From Pholiota molesta (lineage: Eukaryota > Basidiomycota > Agaricomycetes > Agaricales > Strophariaceae), in NCBI GenBank assembly GCA_014925825.1, contig JACGCK010000322.1, forward strand, positions 1 to 42,640: a stretch of DNA of 42,640 nt, given 5' to 3'. The notes beneath the pieces were generated by a model. It saw only the letters and a list, made by a program, of their open reading frames with translations, ran no database searches and was not told the DNA's origin. The translations under genes were made by a program, and so were the position numbers. Shown piece after piece: positions 10,000 to 20,862 of the stretch. Every line of letters starts with the position of its first letter. Position 1 is the stretch's first letter.

Positions 10000-10826
10000 G
10001 AGCATCACGTGATCTGTCTTTTGGAGGGGTGGTATTGGCCGAGTCCCTCCCTCCCCTCCCATCTCGTGCCCAGCGACCACGGCGGCCGTTGGGAACACCC
10101 ACGGGCTCCCGCCACTGACCACCGACCGCGCGGATCGCCGCCAGCCGCCGCCCACACGCGCCACGTCACCACCAACCGCCGACGTGCCACATCACCACGT
10201 GACCGACAGCGAGCGCGAGCTTGCACCGCAACGCACCCAACGACCGAGCGGCGCACCACGAGCAGCGGCGGACAATGCAACGGCCGATCGCGAGCACACG
10301 ACGACGCGCACAACGAGTGCCGCCAGCCCCAGGGAACGAGCATCGCGGACGACGACGGAGCGCCGCCGAGGGACAGGGGGGACGCCGGGGGAGTGGGAGG
10401 GACGCCGAGGCACAGGGAGGCGAGTGCCAGAGACCGAGGGTGGGCGCTGCCCCTCCGAGCGCCGAAGTGGGAGACGGACACGCCGTCGAGCACGGTGCCC
10501 CAGGTACGTGCCCCACCGCTCCCCGCTGTTCACGCTTACACCCTGCCAGCACCACGTCACCACCCGCCCAGCTGCACGCCCTCTCGGGCAGACGATGCCC
10601 CATCCCGCCGCCATGGCACCATGCCGCCGCCGCGTCAGCGCACCGCCGCAGACCAGCCTGACGCCGCCACGTCAGCGCACTCCCGGAGGGCGCGCATCCC
10701 CATCCCGACGCCCGCACAGTGCGCGCCCATCGCGCAGGGCGTCGGCCCGTTGCACGGCGACAGCGTCCGCCGCCGCGGAGTTGCGTTAGTGCCCGTCGCG
10801 CGCTCCGCCACTCCGCACCTGTAGCA
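10000..10826. other. GC-rich low-complexity island
   Basis: About 825 bases of very GC-rich sequence between AT-rich flanks, with repeated CACGTGAC and CACCACGTCA words. It is open in several frames on both strands at once, as expected from its composition, so I do not call a protein. It runs straight into a TTAGAT-rich tail. The arrangement (GC-rich body, simple-repeat tail) would suit a retroposed element, but nothing proves it. Confidence 0.45.
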
Positions 10827-10935
10827 TAGATCCCTAGATTAGATTAGATAGCTGGATTAAATAAGCATTGCATTATATTAATAGATTAGATTAGATTGTA
10901 TATTAGATTAGATTTGATAATTATAATATATTTCT
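10827..10935. repeat. TTAGAT-rich microsatellite
   Basis: Repeated TTAGAT/ATTAGATTAGAT blocks, interrupted by a short unique stretch, directly after the GC-rich island. Confidence 0.8.
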
Positions 10936-10984
10936 TTATCATTTAACTTGGGTTACTAAGTGTCTTTATTGGGTACTTGTAACA

Positions 10985-11155
10985 AGGTGTAGACTAAGAT
11001 TTTGAATCTGGAATAAGATGGAATAGATATGGAATAGCCGGAATAAGTATGGAATGACTGGAATGAGCATGGAATGGCCAGAATGAGCATGGAAATTCCA
11101 TGGACTGCATCTGGAATCCCGGAATGAGGCTGGAATCCATCCGGAATACCAGGGG
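10985..11155. repeat. Degenerate GGAAT-based tandem repeat
   Basis: Units of about 8-20 bp built on TGGAATG or GGAATAG recur through this stretch. No gene. Confidence 0.7.
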
Positions 11156-11159
11156 GAGT

Positions 11160-11470
11160 GTAAAGTACTGGCACATGGGCACGAGCTCGAACAAAAAAAT
11201 AGAAATATGTTAACATTCCACGAGCTATGCACACGGGCACGAGCTGGCTCAAAGCAGCACATGCACACGAGCTCAAAGTCAATAACAGACTGCTTTGCAT
11301 GATAGTAAGTTCTCTTTCCTTTATTCTAATTCTTATGCACACGGACACGAGCTGAAAAAAAAAATATGTTAACATTCTACAAGCTACTTATGCACACAGG
11401 CACCAGCTGGCTCAAAGAAACACACGAGCACGAGCTCAAAGTCAATAACGGACACAACTTCAAGTGACTA
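11160..11470. repeat. Two-copy direct repeat
   Basis: A unit with GGGCACGAGCTC, ATATGTTAACATTC and GAGCTCAAAGTCAATAAC at about 11170-11290 recurs, diverged, at about 11340-11455. The copies are about 170 bp apart. No coding capacity seen. Confidence 0.65.
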
Positions 11471-12387
11471 TGGGGCTCAAAATAATATCATCAAGGTATT
11501 GCATGATAATATTTAAAAGTAATTGACTTCAGGAGGTGCTTAGGTGTGGGCATGGGCCCGGGTGACACTGGGTGACGCCAATGGTAAACCGTGCCAATGG
11601 CATGGGTCTATCGCTAGTCTCTCACAAATCCCCAAGGCGCGCGGGCGGGTAGGCGCTGGCAGTATGTAAATCGTGCCATGTATGTGTATAACACGCCATG
11701 CATGCCTATTTTACTAGCACAAGCTCACTGTATCATATTAAAGCATACCAAGCTTGTGGACGACATATTGAGAGATAGTGTATGTGCAATGTGTGTAGAA
11801 TAATGTTTCCCTATAGTGTAGTGGGCTATGATCTAAAGGCTGTGTTCAACGCTGGTCGATTACGTCATGCTACCTGAGGCCGACTGTTCGATTCCATCTG
11901 AATGCATTCTCACGCATCTATTGTTGGACATTTTCTGTAAGCCGTAGCTTTTTGTATAATTTTTTTCTGTAACCAGCTTTGTTATTCTATGATTGAAAGT
12001 TAAGTTTTAAAAGCGTAAACAGTAAACTTGACATAGAAAAGTAGGGGACATTCAGATGTAGGACACAGATTATTGACATCATTCAAACTCCGATTGAAAT
12101 ATCGGGTGCATGTATGAAAGGGCCCATCTTACTTGAATATAGAAACAGGGAAGATGGCCATCTTTCTTCTTGAAAACAGGAAGGTATGTTGTCAACATGT
12201 CTATCTATGCAACAAAATTGACAGCTTTGAAAAATCTTCTCATTTCATAGAGCTATAGTGCCATGAGTCAAGGATCAATTTCGATCAAATGTGTGGACAA
12301 ACTCAATATGTTGAAAATATGTTATGTCTTTATGACATGCATTGTACATGTATTAGAGAGTAAGTAATAGATAGTATACTAATAAGA
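11471..12387. other. Non-coding AT-rich interval
   Basis: I see no gene. It includes the plus-strand tRNA-like sequence at 11808-11905 and the region downstream of the minus-strand gene that ends at 12388. Confidence 0.5.
11808..11905 (+). repeat. tRNA-derived (SINE-like) sequence
   Basis: A-box-like TAGTGTAGTGG at 11814-11824 and B-box-like TGTTCGATTCC at 11885-11895, about 60 nt apart as in Pol III promoters. The part just before the B box (TGAGGCCGACTG) resembles the same position of the minus-strand copy at 9705-9795 (CGAGGCTCTGTG). No clean cloverleaf. Confidence 0.45.
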
Positions 12388-14420
12388 CTAATTAGATAGT
12401 CCTAAGCAATCAATTTGAAGATAGTGATGGCCATGTATCGTCGAAATAAGTGATTCAAATGAGATCTGGCTGTTAAATGTGAGATTAGGGTAGAGGCGAA
12501 AATACGTGTGTCCATCAACAGATTTAGAACGAGCACTGAGCATGCTGGAGAATGCTTGTTCTTCGAGAGTGTAGTTTCCGATGCATCTCGAGTCGGTGCT
12601 CCCAGTCGCGACTCGTCTATCTTCCTGCTCCATCACTTTTTCATACAGATCACGAACCTTAAGTAGGAATTGCTGTGGATTGAAGTGTTTACCATCGGTA
12701 AAGATGTCCAGGGGCTGCGGCCAGGGAGGGAGGGCATGAGGAAGAGTGATCTCTTCTTCATTCAGTTGGGGCTCAGGCTTTAGTGTCACCGAAACACCAT
12801 CAGTGCAGCAGTTCCTTCGGTGATTTGTGCTCTTGTTGCCACTGTATTTTATCATGCTGCAATGTTTGCATACAGGTGGACTCCGGGTAGACTAGCAATA
12901 AAATGCATAAGAATTCTTTTCGTTGATTGGTGCAAATTCAAGAACTTACTTTACCCACAAGCTTAGTGCTTGATAGTGCTTGAAAGTCCGGTCCAGTCCG
13001 GTTTTTTGCCCATATTTGGCAAGACCGAGACCGAGACCGGTCTTTCAGTTTTCGAAGACCGCAAAAAACCGGACTGGACCGACTTGAACCGGTCTTTTGC
13101 GGTCTCAATCGGTTCAAAGACCGGTTATGACCGGTTACGGTCCAAACCGGTCTCAACCGGTCCAAGACCGGTCCAGACTGGTAATAGTTAGGTAGAATAC
13201 TCTATGTAGTATGTAGTGATTCAAAAAATATGAAAATCGGTGGAGAATTGAGTGAGAAACAATTAAAATACTAGCTAATGCAGTGGTTGAGCGCATTTTG
13301 TGATATCTCAGTCAATTCTTTACCATATACTATGATTTATGCTTGTTAAAAGGGTAATTTTAATATCTAACTGGATCCCGATTTGCGAAAGGGCGATGTC
13401 TATACTGAACGAAGCATAGGCAAAAGCGTCTTTGAAGTAGTCAAAAAGAGTAGAAAACGTCGATATTGCTATAGCTCAGCCAAATGTTTTTAAATATCAA
13501 GGTTTAAATTGCATCCTGTAGGTTTATATGTCTTCTATATATGTTTAAGTTTGCGAAAGGTACGACCCATTAACGTTTGCACTGCGGCTAAAAGCGTTTT
13601 AGATGCCCAAAGTAATTACTCAAACGAAACTATTAATAACTTTGTCAATTCTCATGCTAAAAATATGATTTGGGCATCGTTCGAAAGGAATTTTAACGTT
13701 TTACTAGCCTACAAATTTTCACGGCCAAAGACCGGTTGGGACCGGTCCAGACCGGTTTTTGATCGGTCCATCTGTTTTTTCAAACCTGTTGGACCGTGGA
13801 CCGGACCGCGGTCTCGGTCTTTTCCGGTCCATCAGTTTTCCGGTCATTTCCGGTTCAGTTCCGGTCCAGTCTCGGTTTTTTTCCAGTTTTGAGACCGGAC
13901 TTCCAAGCACTAGTGCTTGAATCACCCCGACTTTCCACCTTAAGGACAAGGGCCTTTACGGCGTGGCAGTGCTCTTTCCAGAAATCTTCTGACTGAGAAT
14001 TTATGGCTGATAACAAAAGACTATTAGTGTGCTGTACATTTATGATTGCGAATTATAATACTTACCATGAAAATCTTGTTTGAAGAGTCTTGTTGTAATT
14101 TGCTGCTCGATTGAGGCCAGTTTGTCTGTGAGCGCTCGCGGATTTTTCTTGAATATCTTTGTCGCCGTTTCTTTTCCTTTAGCTTCTAGGCAAGTGTTAT
14201 AGATATCTGTAGCAGATCCCCACTTTGCAGCCACCATACCAAATGTTGTCCATTGAAACTCAACGCGCATATCCATAAAAAGATAAAACTCAATCTTTGA
14301 TTTGATTTCAAGGGCTTGGGGGTCGATTGCAGTCCCAATTGAGAACAGCAGCTGAGATCGTGTAAGGCTGCCCATCGAAGCGGTGGGGAGTTGAACTAGC
14401 TGTCCAAGATTCTGTAGAAC
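12388..14420 (-). pseudogene. Uncharacterised agaric-family gene split by a hAT-like MITE
   Basis: Minus-strand exons are 14420-14066, 14006-13913, then (after the MITE) 12965-12950, and 12891-12388. Introns of 58-59 nt keep the frame. The product starts, as visible here, with VLQNLGQLVQL, has an IGTAIDPQALE and MRVEFQWTTF block, then FWKEHCHAVKAL, a Cys/His-rich segment (CKHCSMIKYSG ... NHRRNCCTDG), and LPPWPQPLDIFTDGKHFNP. I recall this order from a large family of unnamed proteins in mushroom genomes; its function is unknown to me. The 5' exons are missing or unrecognised above 14420. The MITE at 12974-13912 lies inside an exon and duplicates GTGCTTGA (12966-12973 and 13913-13920). Confidence 0.65.
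12974..13912. mobile_element. hAT-like MITE, 939 bp, copy 1
   Basis: It starts TAGTGCTTGAAAGTCC and ends GGACTTCCAAGCACTA, an imperfect terminal inverted repeat of about 20 bp, and is flanked by the 8-bp direct repeat GTGCTTGA. An 8-bp duplication and TAGTG ends fit the hAT superfamily. Both ends (about 230 bp each) are packed with CCGGTC/GACCGG words in both orientations, likely a binding-site array. The middle (about 13200-13700) is AT-rich and codes for nothing obvious, so the copy is non-autonomous. Confidence 0.8.
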
Positions 14421-14775
14421 CTGAGAATGAGAAACTGGTGGGTCCAGCTCAGCGACTCAAGCGGCGCCTGCCACTTGTGTATGAACAGTACTGTACGTAA
14501 TCAGGAACCTGGCCACCAAAGACCTTTTTGACTGTAGTTCGTCGAGTTCTTTACTTCACCGCACAAAAAATATATCTATAGCTGTGATAGCATCCCAGAG
14601 ATATATATCTAAGTGTATGAATTTTTTAAAGCGAAGCTAACATGGTCAAAATTGCGAAATCCACCAAGGTATCAAATTCTCACATTTATCAGCAACTCGG
14701 TCAGTGCTTTTATCCCTTGAAGGCCAGTTGTATATAGTGCTCATAGCTCTGGGAATAAATTATCTTTGTTATATT
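14421..14775. other. Unassigned interval between the split gene and the gypsy remnant LTR
   Basis: It contains the second copy of TACTGTACGTAATCAGG at 14489-14505. Upstream exons of the minus-strand gene may lie here, but one frame I followed has a stop. Nothing here matches the first 767 bases of the 3' LTR, so the 5' LTR of the gypsy element is not intact. Confidence 0.5.
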
Positions 14776-14881
14776 AACAGGAACCCAAACTCGCACTACT
14801 TGCCACTCACGCCGTGTCATTGTTAGGTGTTTGTTTTTCTTTCTTTCACTTTACACACTATATACGACGAAAGGCACATCA
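14776..14881 (+). repeat. 5' LTR remnant (last 106 bp)
   Basis: It matches 42440-42544 with one substitution and one extra A, and ends in GGCACATCA. Upstream of 14776 the match stops abruptly. A TGG at 14886, four bases after the end, could begin a primer-binding site (TGGAGCCCACCGCGAG); I cannot assign the tRNA. Confidence 0.85.
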
Positions 14882-14916
14882 TTTCTGGAGCCCACCGCGA
14901 GGGGTTCAGTCTCTAA

Positions 14917-16684
14917 AGTCTCTCAGTTGTCGTCACCCCACTTCATCACTTCACCCTAGTCACCGTCACCATTCGCCACTACAGCAGCAAGTACGTTCGC
15001 TTCCTCATCAAGAACGGACTGAAAGGTTACAACCCACGCCGACACATCGCTTTCCCTTCCAAGACTACAGGCGACGACATAGCCGCCGAGCTCGCCTACT
15101 CGCAAGAACTCCGTCGACTCGACGAACGAGAAGGTTACTGGAACGCGCTCATCGACCTCAGTTACAGCCAATTCGGCAATAGCTTTCTTTTCGACCTCGT
15201 GTGGAACGCGACCCCAGAACCATTCAGAACAGCCGCGTAAACCCCCACTCATCTAGTCGCCATAGAGCCATCCAATTCTTACTCCCTTCGCAACCCTACT
15301 TTCCGAGACGAACTTATCGCAAACTTTCAAAACCCACACGACCTCACAGACACCTCAATCTTTGAAGAAGGAGTCCCGTCGCCGCGAGCTCGCCACAACA
15401 ACCTCCCACCGCTCACCGGATCGCCGCTCTTCTATCCTGAAGACGTCCCTATCCCTTCGTCGGAAGACTCGCCGCTCACCCCACTTTCAAATCGCTCCTT
15501 TAGCCCCCCATCGAATCGATCACCGTCTCCGTCGCCTGGTCCTTTCGAACCTTCCCAGTACTCGACCCCACCGCCTGATCCTCCCCAGTCGCTCCCACCC
15601 TCACCTAACGAGTCGCCCAAATCAAGCTCCTTTCTTCCACACCCTACACATCCATCGCCTCCCATGTCTCAAGCAACCGAACCTCCGATGCCCGCGCACG
15701 GCGATCGTTCTGCGCCCGAGTTCAACTCGGCAGATCCGCGTGAACTGGAACACTTCTTTTCGGAGCTAGAGAATCTCTTCAGCAATCGACCCAGTCTCCA
15801 AGACCAGAGGAAGAAAGAACATGCGCTACGCTTCCTGAAGCCACACGACGCTGAACAATGGAGGGGCATCCCTGAGTTTGACGACAACACAAAGACATTC
15901 GCCGAATTCAAGAAGGCAGTCGAGCTCGCATATCCAACCGCGAGCGAAGCACAGCGGTATACAATGTATCATATCGACGCATTAACGGGTCTTTATTCGC
16001 GTGCAGGAATGCACAGCCAGGATGACCTCGCCAATTACACCCGCGAGTTCCGCGCCATCGCACGGTCCATCATAAAGAGCGGGGCCGCGGGCGAGTCGGA
16101 CCTTGCTCGCGCCTATATCCGTGGCTTCCAACCTCAAGTCTGGGAGCAGATCCTCGTTCGCCTCGCAACGACCAAGGCCAACTTTGTGCCAATGGGACCA
16201 TACTCGATCGCAGAAATAAACGAAGCGGCGAACTTTATAATGCAGATCCATTTCAGCGTTAATATGGCATCCGCGTACTTGGCGCCTAATACAACCGCGT
16301 ACTCTGCACTAGCAAATACGTCTGTCGGGCCCACGGGGTCGTCTATGGTACCTGTCCCTTATGCGATCAACAAAACTGGCCTATCGCTCTCCGTGCTTCC
16401 CCCATCGCAAGGCTATCCGATACCCGCGCCCCCTGCTGTGAAGGAAGAGGTCAACATCCCGATGGTACTAGCTCAAATCGGCACCGCGCTCGAAAGAATC
16501 ACGGCTTCAATGCAACAGGGAAACGGGTCGTCGAGTCGATATTCGAACAGCGGCGACCAAAGCTGCAACTTTTGCGGCGGACCTCATTTCATTAGGGACT
16601 GCGAGGTCGTCGAGGACTACGTCCGTGCAGGTAAGTGCAAGAGAAACATAGATAACAAGGTAGTGCTCCCTTCCGGCACTTGTA
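14917..16684 (+). pseudogene. gag: gypsy Gag with an internal stop, cut by the TA element
   Basis: A single frame runs 14917-16684, broken only by TAA at 15238. Before the stop it reads FLIKNGLKGYNPRRH and YWNALIDLSYSQFG. After it comes a Pro/Ser-rich linker, then the capsid-like part from MSQATEPPMPAHG (ATG 15664), then SCNFCGGPHFIRDC near 16558-16602. That zinc knuckle is CX2CX3HX4C, one residue shorter than the retroviral CX2CX4HX4C. The frame ends prematurely because 16685 starts the TA element, and it continues in frame at 20864. No ATG precedes the N-terminal block in this frame. Confidence 0.8.
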
Positions 16685-17345
16685 GACACTAGTTTCATGC
16701 ATCAAAATGGGTAGTTACCCATGTGCACTGATACATCAAGTCTGGTAGTTACCCATGGGTCATCTGGCAGGGGATTTAGAGGATATGCCGGGTGCGCCGT
16801 GGCTGACCAATTGATGGCTGGGTGAGCGGGTGATGGGGTGTATGTGCCGTGTATCCCAAAAGGGGTAGCGGGATGTGTAGGGTGCTGTGGATGGGGGCGG
16901 GGCGGGGGCGGGCACTCGGGGTTGTAGCCTAACATATGTAAACAATGCAGGATTTGATGCTCGGGGGGCCGCGCTCGCTGTAGGGCGGCGTCGGGGGCGA
17001 TTTGGGGCGGGAAAAAAAGGCGGGGTGTATATAAATAATCTACGGACCTAATGCACCTGTTTCCGCGTCTCGGGGAGGGCGGGAAGGGATGGATTCAGCG
17101 GGGGGCTTATGGATGACGCTCTATATTTAGCGCGCAATATCTAATTTTAGATTTCTTGACCTACGTAGCGCGGGCGCCTGCTCGCGTTTTCCGTTGTTTT
17201 TCCTCGTTTTCGGTGGATTTTCCTCGTGATATAACATTTATTTCATTGAATATATTACTACTACATGGAACACATTATATATGTAAGGAGGATAGACAGC
17301 AGGGCAGAGATAGGACGAGCAAACGCTCGTCCTCGCTCACCCATC
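16685..17345 (+). repeat. Left inverted repeat of the TA element
   Basis: Pairs with 20215-20861 in reverse. Shared blocks include ATGGGTAGTTACCCAT, a stretch covering TCATCTGGCAGGGGATTTAG, CCCAAAAGGGGTAGCGGGAT, ATCTAATTTTAGAT and GCGGGCGCCTG. At the inner edge is a small hairpin GACGAGC-AAAC-GCTCGTC (17314-17331). Confidence 0.85.
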
Positions 17346-18529
17346 GCTGCCCGCCATCTGTTGCCCTCACCCTCAATTGCCCTCCCCATCCGGTCCATCG
17401 TGCTCGTCACCCGTCGTTTACCGTCTTTCGTGCTCGCTGGATGGCCGTCCATTTTTCTCGATGGCCCTCCGTCGTGCTCGCCGGCTGCCGTTCCTCCGCG
17501 CTGGCCGTCCGCTGTGCTCGCTGGCCGTGGTCGCTTCTTGCCGTCCGGTGCGTCTTCCCGTCCGTCACGGCTCACGCCGTGCTCGCCATCCGTCATCCTG
17601 GCCGTGCTCGCAGTCGGTAGTCCTGGCCATGCACACCGTCGGTCATCCTGGCCGTCCTCGCCGCGGGTCGGCCGTGGGTCGTCGTCCTCGCGGTGGGTCG
17701 TCCTCGCCGTAGGTCGTCCTCGATGTGGGTCGTCCTCGCCGCGGGTTATCGTCCTGGCCGCGGGTCGTCCTCGTGGTAGTCGGGCCTCGCTGTGGGATGT
17801 CCTCGTGGTAGTCGGCCTCGCTGTGAAACGTCCTCGCCGTGGGTCGTCCTCGCCGCGGGTTGTCGTCCTCGCCGCGGGTTGTCGTCCTCGCCACCCACCC
17901 CGCGCCTGTACCCACCCGCATCTCCCTTCCGCCCGTCCGCCCCTCGCATGCATTCGGCGCCTCTTGCATGCAACTGCCCTTGCTCGCCGTCCGTCGTGGT
18001 CGCGCTGCTGGTCGACCGCCGTGCGCCTTGCTGCTGGTCGACCGCCAGCTGCCCGTCACCTGCCCGTTGTCCGCCGCGCTGCTCGTCGTTCGATCCGCTG
18101 CTCGTCGTCCGCCGTGCAGCTCGTCGTCCCACCCGCCCGTATGTCCGTGCTATCGAGTGAAACTGCCGGCCTGCATCCCTCGTTGGAGGGGAGAGGCACA
18201 CGGCGTGACGTGGTGGTCCTGGGAGGCCATCGTCGTTGTTGACCGTCGTCGAAGGGAGTGTCAATGAGAGGAGGGTAAATGGAGGTGGCGAGGACATGGT
18301 GGTTGGGAGGGCACGCGGTGCTGACAGGGCTGGCTGCGAGGGGCACGCGGCCGCGAAGGGGAGGGGTGGCGGTGTATCCCCGCGGTATCAGAAGCCACAG
18401 CCGGCCCACATCCCTCGTTGGAGGGGAGGGGCACACAGCTAAGTCGAGGCGGGGGCGAGGAGTGGCAGGAGGGAGGAGGGAGGCCGCTAGGAGGGAGGCC
18501 GCGAGGTGGTGGTGGTCGTAGAGGAGCAA

Positions 18530-18556
18530 GATCAACCATGTTGAACATGGTTGATC
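18530..18556. other. Perfect hairpin in the left arm of the TA element
   Basis: GATCAACCATG, loop TTGAA, CATGGTTGATC: an 11-bp perfect stem at the boundary between GC-rich arm and AT-rich centre. Confidence 0.9.
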
Positions 18557-19164
18557 GCTGTGCCCGGCGATTCCCGCGGCCACCCGATTGGCTGGAGCGT
18601 CCGGCCCGCGACCTGCCAAAGTCGCGCTCGTCGTTCAATACGCCCCGGGCGACGTCAATTTAAGATGTATTAACAGAATAAGGATCTAAGTATGATATAG
18701 AGTAGCTATACTTATTTCACAATGATCTCCGGTCCGAGGAATTGAGCTCTACCTGGTTGAATATTACTGGACTTACTTCGAGGCAAGAGACATCTTAAAA
18801 ATCTAACACTTAGTTGACTGATTTCAAGTACAATGAATGCATTTGTTCATAAAATTTGTACCTCACTCAGAAAAACACTGGAAAGTGTACTATAGACAGT
18901 CTATTATATAGTCATGCAGTTTTTAGCCGTGTACCTAGCATAGATCGTTCTCAAAAAATTAATCTTCGTTCCAATATTTTCAGTGTGAAAACGAAGATCA
19001 CCACGGAATTCATGAAATAGCGAATAACATCATTTTGAAGTAATTTCTTTGAAATTATCCTCGGGTAATACTAGCTATACTAACTACCTACTGTAATACA
19101 AGCGAAAATATGCCTTAAAAAACATTATAGACGTCCTCAGCGACGTCCTCGACGACGCCGAAAC

Positions 19165-19236
19165 GACCGGCAATACATTCGCCGGTCATTTCAAGCGGAG
19201 CTTGAAAGTGAAATCAACCAAATGTTGGTTGATTTC
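19165..19236. other. Three consecutive hairpins in the right arm of the TA element
   Basis: GACCGGC/GCCGGTC (19165-19187), TTTCAAGC/GCTTGAAA (19189-19207) and GAAATCAACCAA/TTGGTTGATTTC (19210-19236) are all perfect stems in tandem. The last carries the same ATCAACC/GGTTGAT core as 18530 and 22569. Confidence 0.9.
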
Positions 19237-20214
19237 AGCTTCCCCGTCTAGCACCCTCCTCACCATGCTCGTTGCCGCCGCCTCTCCTCCTCGACCACTA
19301 CTCCCACATGCCGACGACCTCCACCTCCCAGTCGCCCTCCCTCAATCGAGGGATGGGCCGGCTCTCTGACGCAACGGCGCCCCGTGTAAGCGGACGACGT
19401 GCACGTATGCGCGCCAACACCTGCGAACACATCTTCGCAGCCGCCGCCCCCTCGCCTCATACCCCTGCCGTCGCCGTGAGCCCCTCCCCTCCAATGAGGG
19501 ATGTGGGCCGGCTGTGGACCTCGAGATCGCGGGCTCGCGCACCCGCGAGGCGCTCACTGCAGCCCAACTGCAGCCCTCTCGTCACCGCCTCCCCCTCGCC
19601 ATATGCCCTTACGGAGGGACCCCGGGAGCCAAAGGTATGGCGAGCGAAGGATGAGCGAGAGGTACGGCGACCCAGGGTATGGCGAGCGAGGGGTACGGCG
19701 AGCGAGGGGTACGGCGAGGACGAAGGCCAGCGCGAACCCGCCGACCACGGCAAGGCAGCCAGCGCAATCGATGGCGACACGAAGGATGGCGTGCACGGCC
19801 GGCAGCAAGCCACCACGACGCCCAACCCACGACGAGCAGCGAGTACGACGGAGGGCGCACACAAGGGACGACGTGCAAAGGGCAGCGACGACGACAGCCA
19901 GCCAGGACCACGGACGGCAACGACAACGGCCAGAGACGACGACGGCAGACGAGGACGACGGTGGCGGTAGCGGTGGCGGCGGCTATCGAGCATGCTGGCG
20001 CGAGTACCGCAGGTGGCAGGCACGACGGACAGCGGGCTGGACGGTACAGCCCTCACGACCGACGACAGGCGCGTCAGCCAGCGAAGCTGCCGACCGGCGA
20101 GCACGACGGACAGCGAGTAGGATGCATCACGCACACGACGGAACGCCGAGAAGTAAGGCGGGGAGGACGATGGCCAACGGCCAGACGGACGAGAAGGAGG
20201 AGGGAAGGGCAGCA

Positions 20215-20861
20215 AGGGTGAGCGAGCACGAGCGTTTGCTCGTGCTCGCTCACCCCTTCTCATCATTCATCTTACTTTTAGTATGCTATATGTTGTAATT
20301 GTAAGATTTAATGAAAATAAATCACATATACTACATAACACCCACCATAAATGAGGAAAAGCGACGGAAAACGCGAACAGGCGCCCGCGCTATGTAGCCA
20401 AAGAATCTAAAATTAGATCATGCACGCTAAATATAGCACGTCATCCATAAGCCCCCGCTGAATCCACCCCTTCCCACCCTCCCCGACGGGGGCACAGGGG
20501 TGCATTAGGTGCATGTATTATTTATATGCACCCCGCCTTTTTTTCCCGCTCAAAAGCGCCCCCGTCGCCGCCCTACAGCGAGCGCGGCCCCCCGAGCATC
20601 AAATGCTGCGTTGTTTACCTATGTTAGGCTACAGCCCCAAGCACCCGCCCCCATCCACAGCGCCCTACACATCCCGCTACCCCTTTTGGGATGCACGGCA
20701 TATACACCCCATCACCCGCTCACCCAGCCATCAATTGGTCAGCCACGGCGCACCCGGCATATCCTCCTAAATCCCCTGCCAGATGACCCATGGGTAACTA
20801 CCAGCTTTGATGTATCACTACACATGGGTAACTACCCATTTTGATACATGATTCTAGCGTC
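20215..20861 (-). repeat. Right inverted repeat of the TA element
   Basis: Reverse-complement partner of 16685-17345, diverged by scattered substitutions and small indels. At its inner edge is the hairpin GCACGAGC-GTTT-GCTCGTGC (20226-20245). Confidence 0.85.
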
Positions 20862-20862
20862 T

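Larger units (their letters stand above)
16685..20861. mobile_element. 4.2-kb palindromic TA-target DNA element
   Basis: It is flanked by TA at 16683-16684 and 20862-20863. The ends GACACTAGTTTCATGCATC and GATACATGATTCTAGCGTC are inverted copies. The strong inverted repeat covers about 16685-17345 and 20215-20861. More inward, phrases such as CCACAGCCGGCCCACATC (18396) reappear inverted at about 19496. So the whole element behaves as two arms of about 2 kb around an AT-rich centre (18660-19130). The arms are GC-rich minisatellite-like sequence with no credible gene. Target TA suggests the Tc1/mariner group, but I see no transposase. Confidence 0.8.

Noticed and set aside
10005..10824. Overlapping open frames of up to 277 codons in the GC-rich island
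   Set aside because: Open on both strands in multiple frames with Arg/Pro/Ala-rich low-complexity products and no domain.
17265..20298. Long open frames on both strands in the TA element
   Set aside because: They overlap in several frames at once, are made of short GC-rich repeats (CGTCCTCGCCG types) and give low-complexity Arg/Ser/Pro peptides. Composition explains them.
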